Source: Faecalispora anaeroviscerum (GTDB taxonomy: Bacteria; Bacillota; Clostridia; Oscillospirales; Acutalibacteraceae). From it: a DNA stretch of 64,000 nt. The notes under the pieces are model-generated. The model searched no databases. It was not told the DNA's origin and saw only the letters and a program-made list of their open reading frames with translations. Below, one piece after another: positions 19,670 to 28,246 of the stretch (position 1 is the first letter of the stretch; the number at the start of each line of letters is the position of its first letter). The stretch is from positions 2,852,001 through 2,916,000 of the forward strand of contig NZ_CANOOQ010000001.1 in NCBI RefSeq assembly GCF_947568225.1. Reading direction: 5' to 3'. The translations under genes and the position numbers were made by a program.

Positions 19670-19782
19670 TAGGTGCCGAGTACAAACTGTTTTGTTGATT
19701 AGAAGGATAGAAAAGATGAAACAGAGTTAAGAAAAACACCGCTCTGCTTTTCATAAGAAAGACTAAGAAGCCTCGTGGTGAG

Positions 19783-20973
19783 GTGGCGGAAGAAAAGAGG
19801 CGGGGGAGTTTGTTAAACTTTTTATATGCTGAGGTAAATATAGTAGGGGCCATGGTTCTTCTGCTAATATTGACGAATCGAAACGGGGGAAGCTTTGGAA
19901 AACTGTCCATTGACCAGAAGATCTTTAACGGTGTACTGTTTTGCAATCTGCTCATTTTTCTGTTTGATACCGGAATGTGGCTCTTAGACGGCGCTCCGGG
20001 CCCCGGGCTGGCCGCACTCAACTATGTGTCTACTACCTTGTACTATCTGTTTAACCCATTGATCAGCTTTTTGTGGCTGTTGTATACCGATTTCAAAATT
20101 CATGAGAGTAAATCGGGCTTAATGAAGCGCGCGTGGTTCTATGCCATTCCGGTTGCAGTTTGTACCATTATGACCCTGCTGACTCCTTTTACGGACTGGT
20201 TTTTTGTCATCAGTGAGGAAAATCACTATACGCGCGGGCCGCTGTTTTGGGTGATGGCGTTTTTGTCTAGTGTATGTTTGCTGTATTCCAGCGGCATGTC
20301 TGTGAAGGATATTCTGATTAACGGCTGGGAAGAAAACAGATTCCTCAATTTTCCTTTACTTGCGTTTCCCGTCCTGATTATTGCGATAACGGCGGTGCAA
20401 ATTCGTTTCTTCGGTCTGTCCATCATCTGGGTTGGCACAATGCTGGCATGTACCAGCATCTATCTTAATCTACAAAATACGGAGGTTTCCACCGATTACC
20501 TGACCGGCCTATATAACCGGCGGCGGCTGGAACGTCACCTTCAGCGCAGGATTCGAACCAGGCATGCAAGTCGCCTGCTGTTTGCTGTGATTCTCGATCT
20601 CGACGATTTTAAAAAAATCAATGACTACTGGGGACACATGGAGGGTGACGCCGCTTTGGTCAAGGCATCGGAGCTGCTTCGGCAGTCCTGCCGGAAGAGC
20701 GAAGATTTTATTGCCAGGCTGGGCGGCGATGAATTTATCATCGTGGGGGAACGTTCCAGTATAGCAGAGGTGGAGCAACTGGTCCAAACGCTCCAGACCA
20801 ATGCGGACGAATATAACCGCAGGCATCCGTTGGCCTACACGCTTTTGTTTAGCATAGGGTACTCCGTATTTCGCGACTCTGACACAGAGGATTCCTTTTT
20901 GGCGGCCGCGGATCAGGAAATGTACCGCTGCAAGCAAAAGCACAAGACAGCTTCAGAGCAGAACCCTTCCTAA
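19783..20973 (+). CDS. membrane-anchored diguanylate cyclase (GGDEF)
   Basis: The 396-residue protein has about six hydrophobic segments in residues 15-230 and a C-terminal GGDEF domain: LYNRRRLERHL, VILDLDDFKKINDYWGHMEG, ARLGGDEFIIVGE. The catalytic GGDEF is intact, so it should make c-di-GMP from two GTP. At the inhibitory I-site position the sequence is KSED rather than RxxD, so product inhibition may be weakened. The start is GTG 19783; the SD there is poor (GTGAGG immediately adjacent), and an internal TTG near 19810 is an alternative. It heads a pair of cyclases. Confidence 0.88.
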   Translation: MAEEKRRGSLLNFLYAEVNIVGAMVLLLILTNRNGGSFGKLSIDQKIFNGVLFCNLLIFLFDTGMWLLDGAPGPGLAALNYVSTTLYYLFNPLISFLWLLYTDFKIHESKSGLMKRAWFYAIPVAVCTIMTLLTPFTDWFFVISEENHYTRGPLFWVMAFLSSVCLLYSSGMSVKDILINGWEENRFLNFPLLAFPVLIIAITAVQIRFFGLSIIWVGTMLACTSIYLNLQNTEVSTDYLTGLYNRRRLERHLQRRIRTRHASRLLFAVILDLDDFKKINDYWGHMEGDAALVKASELLRQSCRKSEDFIARLGGDEFIIVGERSSIAEVEQLVQTLQTNADEYNRRHPLAYTLLFSIGYSVFRDSDTEDSFLAAADQEMYRCKQKHKTASEQNPS

Positions 20974-21297
20974 TAGCAAAACTGTGTGTCGAAAATAAGC
21001 AACCGGGGCTGGAACAAACTGGTTTCAGGTGCGGTTGGTATGCACGCTTTTATGATTTTGGAACCGCTTTTCTAAAATGCTATAGTATCTTTTCGGATGC
21101 AATTGACTTTAAATAAGAAAAGTGCCATGATAGTGAAACGCTACGGTGAAATTCTGCGTGGCAGCAGTTTGGAAAAGCGTAGGGAACAGCACAAATGGCC
21201 CTAAATTACAGGTCGAAATATTGCAGCACGGGTTTCTGAGAAATAATGTTCTGAATGAGGACTCGTGGTTTTCAGGGCCTGGCCGGGAGGGAACAAG
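20974..21297 (+). promoter_or_regulatory. sigma-A promoter (21058-21086) and about 205-nt leader of second GGDEF gene
   Basis: TTGGAA at 21058-21063, a 17-base spacer and TATAGT at 21081-21086 form a good promoter. Transcripts from it would carry about 205 untranslated bases before GTG 21298. I looked for the c-di-GMP-I and c-di-GMP-II riboswitch consensus elements and did not find them. A 25-codon ATG frame (21127-21204) lies in the leader with only a weak SD. Positions 20974-21057 show nothing recognisable. Confidence 0.5.
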
Positions 21298-22488
21298 GTG
21301 AGTATACGTTTTCTGCCGCACGGGCAGAAAGAGAAGCAGAATAGCCAGAATATGGAAGAGATTAAAAAAGAATATTCGAAGGTAGATCGTGACTGGCTTT
21401 TGCTGCACTATCAAATTTCTTTTGCAAGTGTGGTATTTGCGATGCTTTGCGAGTGTGTAATGGGTGTCACTTTGTTCCATTACGACCTGATCTCTATTTC
21501 TGTGCAAAGATATATTTGGAAGTACATAGTCTTGCCCGGTGCAGCGAATTTTGCCTGTATTGCCCTGGACACAGTGGTGCTAAGGTCAAAGAAAATCTCG
21601 CAGCAAAAGAAAATCTATACGGTGTCGCTTACGTATGTAGCGATTTCGTTTATTCTGTATACCGTGCACAGCGTTTTCCCAGCAATGTGTTACATTTTTT
21701 CGGGTGCTGTGATGCTGACCATTATTTATGCCTGCTACCGCGTAACGGTAATCACGGCCTTTACGGCAATGCTCGGCTTTGTGATCTCAGAATTATTCAT
21801 CAAATGGGATCCGGATAAGATCGATGTCTTTTCCAGTCGCCTGCAGTTGGGGGATTTTTTCACCACGCTTTTCGTTCTGCTGGCCTTTTCCGCGGTTTGT
21901 ATGGTAACGATTCGCTTTGAAAAGAAGCGAAACCAGATCAGTATTCAGAACTCGGTAGAACGCTACCAGCTTTGGGAGAGCGTGCGCACCGATGAGGTGA
22001 CGGGGATTTTTAACCGCAAAGCGCTGCACAATGCCTTTAAGGAGATGGAAGACAGCAGAGAGGAAAAAATCTATGCCCTGGCCATAGTTGACATCGATCA
22101 TTTTAAACAGATCAACGACTGCTGGGGGCACCGTGTCGGCGACGAAGTTTTGGTCAGCTTTGCGGAGGTGCTCAGAGAAAACTGCGGGTGCTCCACGCCG
22201 TTTCGCTATGGCGGGGATGAATTTTGCCTGCTGTTCCGAGATGTCAGCATGACGGAGGCGGTAAACACCTGCGAAAGAATACAGGCAAAGCTTGACGAAC
22301 TGCTGTTTCCGGGCCACCCGGAACTAAAACTGACCGCAAGCTTTGGCCTGGCACCCTATTCTCTCCACATGGATGCGGTTCGGCTGTTCCTCAATGCGGA
22401 TTATGCGTTGTATGAAGCGAAAAAAACGCGTGACTCCATTCATGTGTACGAAAAAGGCAGCGACCATTCCGGCCGGTTTTTTGAATAA
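21298..22488 (+). CDS. membrane-anchored diguanylate cyclase (GGDEF)
   Basis: The 396-residue product has about six membrane spans (residues 40-210) and a GGDEF domain: DEVTGIFNRKALHNAF, AIVDIDHFKQINDCWGHRVG, FRYGGDEFCLLF. The active site is intact. The I-site positions upstream of GGDEF read CGCS, so the RxxD inhibitory site is absent. GTG 21298 is chosen because GGGAGGGAA (21285-21291) is correctly spaced; the frame is open from 21265. It shares architecture with the upstream cyclase but not its N-terminal sequence, so the two probably sense different inputs. Confidence 0.87.
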   Translation: MSIRFLPHGQKEKQNSQNMEEIKKEYSKVDRDWLLLHYQISFASVVFAMLCECVMGVTLFHYDLISISVQRYIWKYIVLPGAANFACIALDTVVLRSKKISQQKKIYTVSLTYVAISFILYTVHSVFPAMCYIFSGAVMLTIIYACYRVTVITAFTAMLGFVISELFIKWDPDKIDVFSSRLQLGDFFTTLFVLLAFSAVCMVTIRFEKKRNQISIQNSVERYQLWESVRTDEVTGIFNRKALHNAFKEMEDSREEKIYALAIVDIDHFKQINDCWGHRVGDEVLVSFAEVLRENCGCSTPFRYGGDEFCLLFRDVSMTEAVNTCERIQAKLDELLFPGHPELKLTASFGLAPYSLHMDAVRLFLNADYALYEAKKTRDSIHVYEKGSDHSGRFFE

Positions 22489-22621
22489 CCGGGAAAACGG
22501 AATGGTCGACAGGAAATGTCCAATAGATATTTAAATTTTAATTTTGCGGCGACCGTTTTGGCCGCCGTGATTTTCGGTTAGAGCGGCGGCACTGTGCCAG
22601 CCGCCAAACGAGGAGACCTTT

Positions 22622-23680
22622 ATGGAAAACAGTCTGTTCTTTTTAATCCCAATGTTGCTGGCTGCCGCCTTGGGAACGGCATGGTTTGTGTGGCAATACC
22701 GCAAAGAAAAGAGAAGCCTTTGGCTGGGGGTTTCCTTTCTGGGGGCGCTGCTGCCGATACTGGGCCTGTGCGCCGTTATTTTACTAATGCTGGAAAAACT
22801 GCCCTTTGCCTGGGGAATCCTCATAGTGGGTTCAATTCTGCTTTTGGCGGCTGTTTTGTTATTTCCGTTTGCACTCATTACCACCCTGTTGATTTCTGGA
22901 ATCCAGCTGATTCGTAGGGAGGGCTTTTCCCTTTCTCATATGCTTTCGCTAGGGTTCGGGGTGAGCTATATTGCGTATTTGGTGGTTTGGCCCATGCTGA
23001 GAGACATTCGAAAGGATGATTTCTGGGGCTTTCTGTATGCGTATCTTTCCTTTGGGTCCTTTTTTACTCTGTCAATTTTTGCACTGTATACGATTAGCAG
23101 CTTTTTGAATTTGCTCAGGAATCATCGAAAAACATATCAATATATCATTGTGCTGGGCTGCGGGCTTCAGAACGGTACGGAGGTAACGCCGCTGCTGGCA
23201 GGGCGAATGAAAAAGGGAATCGAAGCGTACCGCCAGAATTCTGGCAGCCGGCTGGTGTGTTCCGGAGGAAAGGGAAGCGATGAAGCTCTCTCGGAGGGGG
23301 AGGCGATGAAGCGCTATGCCATAGAGCTCGGCATTCCGGAAGAGGATATTCTGGTGGAAGAGCAGTCTGTAAACACAAAAGAGAATCTGCAATTTTCTTA
23401 TCAGCTGATTCAGCAGGAAGCACGTGGAGGTACGGGCAACCTGCTGGTTGTTACAAATGGCTACCATGTGTTTCGCGCGTTGCTTTTGGCCAAGCATCTG
23501 GGAATCCCCTGTGACGGGCGCGGCTCACGTACCAAGCTGTATTTTTCCTTGAATGCCTTCATTCGTGAATGGATCGCCTATCTGGTGCTATGGCGCAAAA
23601 AATATGTCACCGTTTTGGGGATTTCCTTTTTTGCGCTTGGCGCGGGCTATTTGCTGAGCTGGTATCTGCGGCAGCTGTGA
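22622..23680 (+). CDS. YdcF/ElyC-family (DUF218) membrane protein
   Basis: The 352-residue product has about five N-terminal membrane segments (5-165) and a DUF218 domain: YIIVLGCGLQNGTEVTPLLA, SRLVCSGGKGSDEALSEGEA, LVVTNGYHVFRALLLAKHLG. A final C-terminal hydrophobic segment follows. ElyC/SanA/YdcF proteins are linked to envelope biogenesis and vancomycin or detergent sensitivity; YdcF binds S-adenosylmethionine, but the biochemical role is unsettled. GAGGAG lies 8-9 bases before ATG 22622. Terminated by the hairpin at 23761. Confidence 0.85.
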   Translation: MENSLFFLIPMLLAAALGTAWFVWQYRKEKRSLWLGVSFLGALLPILGLCAVILLMLEKLPFAWGILIVGSILLLAAVLLFPFALITTLLISGIQLIRREGFSLSHMLSLGFGVSYIAYLVVWPMLRDIRKDDFWGFLYAYLSFGSFFTLSIFALYTISSFLNLLRNHRKTYQYIIVLGCGLQNGTEVTPLLAGRMKKGIEAYRQNSGSRLVCSGGKGSDEALSEGEAMKRYAIELGIPEEDILVEEQSVNTKENLQFSYQLIQQEARGGTGNLLVVTNGYHVFRALLLAKHLGIPCDGRGSRTKLYFSLNAFIREWIAYLVLWRKKYVTVLGISFFALGAGYLLSWYLRQL

Positions 23681-23725
23681 CCGCATCAAGAACAGAGAAG
23701 AGTGTTTTGTTTTCAAGCAGAAAAA

Positions 23726-23751
23726 GAAGGAAGGCGTCATCGCCTTCCTTC
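23726..23751 (-). terminator. intrinsic terminator of the ABC exporter operon
   Basis: An 11-bp stem GAAGGAAGGCG / CGCCTTCCTTC with a TCAT loop is preceded on the plus strand by AAAAA, giving a T run on the minus strand. It therefore fits the minus-strand genes ending at 23828. Confidence 0.75.
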
Positions 23752-23760
23752 CAGCCTGTC

Positions 23761-23812
23761 GAAGAACCCATCCTTCGCTTAATGCGTCGGATGGGTTCTT
23801 CGCTTGTTTTTG
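23761..23812 (+). terminator. intrinsic terminator of the ydcF-type gene
   Basis: A 13-bp stem GAAGAACCCATCC / GGATGGGTTCTTC (23761-23773 with 23789-23801) is followed by GCTTGTTTTTG. Together with the previous hairpin it forms a two-hairpin convergent terminator pair. Confidence 0.8.
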
Positions 23813-23827
23813 TTTTGCTTCTACACT

Positions 23828-25765
23828 TTATTCCAGCTCGAACGCGCCGGTGTAAAGCTGATAATATTTGCCCTTCTCCGCAATCAGTTGGTCATGACTG
23901 CCGCGCTCAATAATTCTGCCATGCTCAAGCACCATGATGACGTCGGCGTTCTGAACGGTGGAAAGACGGTGGGCAATCACGAATACCGTGCGGCCCTTCA
24001 TCAGCGCATCCATGCCCTTCTGAACAATGGCCTCGGTTCTGGTATCGATGGAAGAGGTTGCTTCATCGAGGATCATAACGGGCGGATCCGCCACCGCGGC
24101 ACGCGCAATCGAAATGAGCTGCCGCTGCCCCTGCGAAAGGCCGCTGCCATCGTTTTCCAGCACAGTCTGGTAGCCCTTCGGCAGCATTCGGATAAATCCA
24201 TTCGCATTTGCGAGCTTGGCTGCCGCAATGCACTCCTCGTCCGTCGCGTCCAGCTTGCCGTAGCGGATGTTTTCCATCACGGTGCCGGTGAACAGATTGA
24301 CATCCTGCAGAACAATGCCGAGCGAACGGCGCAAATCTGCTTTTTTAATTTTATTGATATTAATGCCGTCATACCGAATTTTTCCGTCGGCAATGTCGTA
24401 AAAACGGTTAATGAGGTTGGTAATCGTAGTTTTTCCGGCGCCGGTTGCGCCGACGAACGCCACTTTCTGGCCCGGCTCTGCGTACAGCGTGATGTTGTGC
24501 AAAACGGGTTTGCCTTCTTCATATTCAAAATCCACATCGTGAAAGCGGATGTCGCCTTGCAACTGCGTATAGGTAACGCTGCCATCGCTGTGCGGGTACT
24601 TCCAGGCCCAGATGTCTGTGCGCTCGCTGCATTCGGCTACCTCTCCATCGGTTACACAGGCGTTTACGAGCGTGACGCTCCCGTCATCCTGCTCGCTTTC
24701 CTCATCCATCAGCTCAAAAATGCGCGATGCGCCAGCCAGCGCCATGATCACCATATTGAACTGCATCGAGATTTGGCCAATGGGGTTGATGAAGCTGCGA
24801 GAAAGAGTCAGGAACGAAACGATAGTGCCGATCGTCAGCGCATTAATTCCAGTCAGACTCAGGTTTGGCAGTCCGGCAATTCCCGCCGCGCCGCCGAGGA
24901 TTGCGAGAAGCACATAGAGCATGTAGCCCATGTTGCCAACAACAGGCATGGTGATATTGCCGTATTTGTTCGCTTCGGTCGCGCAGTAGCACAGCTCATC
25001 GTTTTTTTGGTCGAACTCTTCCTTTGTTTTATCTTCGTGGCAGAATACCTTGATGACCTTCTGCCCGTTGATCATTTCTTCAATATAGCCGTTTACACCG
25101 CCCAACGCCTGCTGCTGCTTGACGAAAAAGCTGCCGCTGCGCCCGACCAGAGTTTTGATCACCTTGAGCAAAACAACGGCGAAAACAGAGACAAAGGCGG
25201 TAAGGCCCACGCTGAGGTACAGCATGGAGAAAAACGCCGCTGCGACGGAAACAATGGAAGAAAGCATCTGCGGCAGGCTCTGCGAGATTGCCTGGCGCAG
25301 GGTGTCGGTGTCATTTGTGTAGCGGCTCATTACATCGCCGTAGGGGTGGGTGTCGAAATAACGGATCGGCAGGCTCTGCATATGGGTAAACATACTGTCA
25401 CGGATTTTCTTCAGAGTACCCTGCTCCACGATAACCATCATCCAGTTATAAAAGAGGGTGGAACAAATACCAATCAGATAAATGCAGCCCATCATGAGAA
25501 TAGCGCGGAACAGTCCGGAAAACTCCGGGTTGGCCTGTCCCAGCAGCGGAAGAATGTAACGGTCAATCAAGGTCTGCAAAAACAGTGCGGAGGCCGCGCT
25601 CGCAGCGGCGCTGAGCAGAATGCAGACGGCGACGAAAATCAGACGCAGCCGGTACTGTGACATATAAGAGAGCAGCCTTTTAATCGTGCCGGGAGCAAAG
25701 CGCGGCATTTGCGGACGCCCGGCCGGTTTTTGGCTGCTTTTCGCAGCAGCGGATTGGTTATTCAT
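23828..25765 (-). CDS. ABC exporter half-transporter, catalytically canonical subunit (BmrD/LmrD-like)
   Basis: The 645-residue product has an N-terminal six-span type IV exporter domain followed by an NBD: Walker A VGATGAGKTTITNL, signature GLSQGQRQ (LSQGQ rather than LSGGQ), Walker B VMILDEATSS with the catalytic Glu, and H-loop VIAHRLST. A roughly 70-residue insertion precedes the NBD (SEQDDGSVTLVNACVTDGEV region). ATG 25765 is chosen because AAGGGGGG lies just upstream; the open frame extends to 25876. It overlaps the partner gene by 8 bases. The intact Glu here and the degenerate partner define a heterodimeric multidrug exporter in the membrane. Confidence 0.9.
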   Translation of the reverse strand: MNNQSAAAKSSQKPAGRPQMPRFAPGTIKRLLSYMSQYRLRLIFVAVCILLSAAASAASALFLQTLIDRYILPLLGQANPEFSGLFRAILMMGCIYLIGICSTLFYNWMMVIVEQGTLKKIRDSMFTHMQSLPIRYFDTHPYGDVMSRYTNDTDTLRQAISQSLPQMLSSIVSVAAAFFSMLYLSVGLTAFVSVFAVVLLKVIKTLVGRSGSFFVKQQQALGGVNGYIEEMINGQKVIKVFCHEDKTKEEFDQKNDELCYCATEANKYGNITMPVVGNMGYMLYVLLAILGGAAGIAGLPNLSLTGINALTIGTIVSFLTLSRSFINPIGQISMQFNMVIMALAGASRIFELMDEESEQDDGSVTLVNACVTDGEVAECSERTDIWAWKYPHSDGSVTYTQLQGDIRFHDVDFEYEEGKPVLHNITLYAEPGQKVAFVGATGAGKTTITNLINRFYDIADGKIRYDGININKIKKADLRRSLGIVLQDVNLFTGTVMENIRYGKLDATDEECIAAAKLANANGFIRMLPKGYQTVLENDGSGLSQGQRQLISIARAAVADPPVMILDEATSSIDTRTEAIVQKGMDALMKGRTVFVIAHRLSTVQNADVIMVLEHGRIIERGSHDQLIAEKGKYYQLYTGAFELE

Positions 25766-27509
25766 GCAGAATCCCCCCTTTGTTCTGAGATTCATAAACT
25801 TCTCGGTAAATCGCGCAGGTTTCGAGCAGCTGTTCATGCGTGCCGACTGCGTTGATGCGGCCGTCGTCCAGCACAATGATATTATCCGCGTCCTGCACGG
25901 AGGAAACGCGCTGCGCGATAATCATTTTGGTCGTGTTCGGAATACTTTCCCGGAAGGCCTGACGGATCAGGCTGTCGGTTTTGGTGTCAACAGCGCTGGT
26001 GGAGTCATCCAGAATCAGAATTTTCGGCTGCCCCAGCAATGCGCGCGCAATACACAGGCGCTGGCGCTGGCCACCGGAAACGTTGGAGCCTCCCTGCTCG
26101 ATATAGGTGTCATAGCCTTCGGGGAATTCACGGATAAAGCTGTCGGCCTGTGCAAGCTGACAGGCGTGGATGATTTCTTCGTCCGTGGCGCTCTCTTTGC
26201 CCCAACGCAGGTTCTCTTTGATCGTGCCGGAAAACAGTACGTTCTTTTGCAGCACCATTGCCACCTCGTTGCGCAGCGTTTCCAGGTCGTAGTCTTTTAC
26301 GTCGACTCCGCCGACGGTGACAACGCCGCTCATGGGGTCGTACAGGCGCGGAATCAGCTGAACCAGGCTCGATTTGGAGGAACCCGTTCCGCCAATGATG
26401 CCGATGGTCTGACCTGATTCGATGGAAAACGTGATGTTGTCGAGCACCGGCTTATCGGTCTGCCGTGCGTAAGAGAAGGTGACATTCTCAAAGGTAATGG
26501 AACCGTTCTGCACGGTGCGGACTGGATTTTCGGAATTTTTCAGGTCGCTTTCCTCCGTTAGCACCTCTACAATGCGGTCGGCTGATGCACGCGAAATGAT
26601 GATCATGACAAATACCATGGAAAGCATCATCAGGCTCATCAAAATTTGCATGGAGTAGGTAATCAGGCTGGCAAGCTCGCCGGTAGAAAGACCGATCGCC
26701 GCGCTGTTTCCGCTGGCAATAATCTCTCTCGCCCCAAACCATGAGAGAAGCAGCATACTGGCGTAGAGACAGAACTGCATGAGCGGCATGGTAAAGGAAA
26801 GGCGCTTTTCCGCCTTTGTAAAGTCGTCAAAAATTTCCTGAGAAACATCCGAAAACTTTTTCTCTTCAAAATCCTCGCGGATATAGGATTTCACCACGCG
26901 GATGCCGTGCAGATTTTCCTGCACGATGTTATTCAGCTTGTCGTAGGTGCGAAACACGCGCACGAAAATCGGGTGAACGCGTGACATGATCAGGAACAGG
27001 CCCAGGCCGAGCACCGGGATGGTCGCAAGGAAGATCAGCGACAGCTGCGCGTCGATCCGGAAGGAAAAAGCAAGCGCAAAGATAATCATTACGGGCGAGC
27101 GTACAGCCAGGCGCAGTAACATTTGGTATGCGTTTTGCACGTTGGTTACGTCGGTGGTCAGACGGGTGATGATGCTTGCGGTTGAAAATTTATCGATATT
27201 GGAGAACGAAAAGTTCTGTACATTGTAAAACATATCGTGGCGCAGGTTTTTAGCAAAGCCTGCGGAAGCAACGGCAGCGCTGCGCCCGGACAAAATGCCG
27301 GTAAACAGGGAAAGTGCCGCGGCCAGAACAAGAACAAGGCCCATCATGAGCACATAAGACATGTTTTTTTGGTTGATTCCATTATCAATTAGAAATGCCA
27401 TGATGGTAGGAATCACAATTTCAAGGATAGATTCCAGAGTAACGTATATTGGTGTGAGAATGGTTTCCCTTTTATATTCCCGTACGCTGGACAGAAGTTT
27501 TTTGATCAT
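25758..27509 (-). CDS. ABC exporter half-transporter, degenerate-site subunit (BmrC/LmrC-like)
   Basis: The 583-residue product is a six-span exporter domain plus NBD. Walker A is GGTGSSKSSLVQ, the signature is canonical (NVSGGQRQR), and Walker B reads ILILDDSTSA, with Asp replacing the catalytic Glu; the H-loop has Gln instead of His (IIAQRVSS). These are the hallmarks of the noncanonical half of heterodimeric exporters such as BmrCD, LmrCD and TM287/288. AGGAGGAG lies 10 bases upstream of ATG 27509, which overlaps the MarR stop as ATGA. The substrate is unknown; drug-like cations are typical. Confidence 0.9.
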   Translation of the reverse strand: MIKKLLSSVREYKRETILTPIYVTLESILEIVIPTIMAFLIDNGINQKNMSYVLMMGLVLVLAAALSLFTGILSGRSAAVASAGFAKNLRHDMFYNVQNFSFSNIDKFSTASIITRLTTDVTNVQNAYQMLLRLAVRSPVMIIFALAFSFRIDAQLSLIFLATIPVLGLGLFLIMSRVHPIFVRVFRTYDKLNNIVQENLHGIRVVKSYIREDFEEKKFSDVSQEIFDDFTKAEKRLSFTMPLMQFCLYASMLLLSWFGAREIIASGNSAAIGLSTGELASLITYSMQILMSLMMLSMVFVMIIISRASADRIVEVLTEESDLKNSENPVRTVQNGSITFENVTFSYARQTDKPVLDNITFSIESGQTIGIIGGTGSSKSSLVQLIPRLYDPMSGVVTVGGVDVKDYDLETLRNEVAMVLQKNVLFSGTIKENLRWGKESATDEEIIHACQLAQADSFIREFPEGYDTYIEQGGSNVSGGQRQRLCIARALLGQPKILILDDSTSAVDTKTDSLIRQAFRESIPNTTKMIIAQRVSSVQDADNIIVLDDGRINAVGTHEQLLETCAIYREVYESQNKGGILHE

Positions 27510-27964
27510 GGATTATTTTGCTCCTCCTGCAAATTGGCTATGTTGGTTTTCATTCGTTCCAGATAAGACAGCAGCGTTTTGATTTCCTCCTCCGTAAAGC
27601 CTTGAATGAGAGTTGCCTCCATTTTTTTGGCATCTTCCAGCATAAGCCCCCGAATTTCCAGCGCTTTTTGGGTAAGCACGATCTTTTTCAGGCGCGCGTC
27701 CTGTGCAACGGCCAGGCGCTGAATCAGGCCCTTTTGCTCCATCCGGCTTAGCACCCGTGAAGCAGTGGAGCGTGTGATGGTGAAATAGACTTCAATGTCC
27801 TTCTGGTAGACGTCGCGATCGGTTCGGTCGGCAACAAAGCTGATGATCCATCCGTTATTGCCGGTAACGGTTTCGATCTCCTTTCGGTGAGAAGAAAATT
27901 CGAAGTAACGCCGGATCATATTATTCAGAGAGCGAAGCTCCCGGCCGACCCTCATTTTATTCAT
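27506..27964 (-). CDS. MarR-family transcriptional regulator
   Basis: The 152-residue protein has a winged helix: DVYQKDIEVYFTITRSTASR then VLSRMEQKGLIQRLAVAQDA and RLKKIVLTQKALE. The start is ATG 27964 with AAAGGA 8 bases upstream, not the TTG at 27982. It is the first gene of the operon with both ABC half-transporters, a common arrangement in which the MarR protein represses its own exporter operon and is released by the drug. No clear operator was identified in front of it. Confidence 0.88.
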   Translation of the reverse strand: MNKMRVGRELRSLNNMIRRYFEFSSHRKEIETVTGNNGWIISFVADRTDRDVYQKDIEVYFTITRSTASRVLSRMEQKGLIQRLAVAQDARLKKIVLTQKALEIRGLMLEDAKKMEATLIQGFTEEEIKTLLSYLERMKTNIANLQEEQNNP

Positions 27965-28246
27965 CGGGCATTTCCTTTCCAAGGCGCAGTCAGTGCATTT
28001 TAAAAGTAACCTGCTTTTTAAATGGTGAAGTATTCTCCCCGACGCAGGCGGGGAGAATACTTCAATTCCATTAATTGAGTTGAGGTTATGATAAAATGTT
28101 TGATATAGAACTGTTTGATATACAACATTATATTCAAAAACAGGAGATGCGTCAAGAGATAAAATGATGAAAACATGCGCCGGAAATCGGCGTCAATTTA
28201 GTCAAATTAATAATGCAATGCCGGAGAAACTGAAATGGAACTAGTT
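27965..28246. repeat. intergenic region with 15-bp perfect inverted repeat (28027-28063)
   Basis: GAAGTATTCTCCCCG (28027-28041), a 7-base loop and CGGGGAGAATACTTC (28049-28063) form a perfect hairpin with no T run on either side, so it is not an ordinary terminator. A related hairpin with the same CCCCG-N7-CGGGG core is at 45593-45621. The rest of the gap is AT-rich and contains the promoter region of the MarR operon, which I could not place precisely. Confidence 0.6.

Noticed and set aside
20974..21297. c-di-GMP riboswitch before a GGDEF gene
   Set aside because: Neither class I nor class II conserved core sequences could be found in the leader.
23804..25660. Plus-strand open frame of 618 codons
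   Set aside because: Antisense to a clear ABC exporter; rich in His, Arg and Gln, typical of reverse-complement reading, and begins inside the terminator.
27506..27982. Longer MarR start at 27982
   Set aside because: It is a TTG without proper SD, whereas ATG 27964 has AAAGGA at the right distance.
28027..28063. Intrinsic terminator
   Set aside because: Perfect stem but no T run on either strand; treated as a palindromic element.
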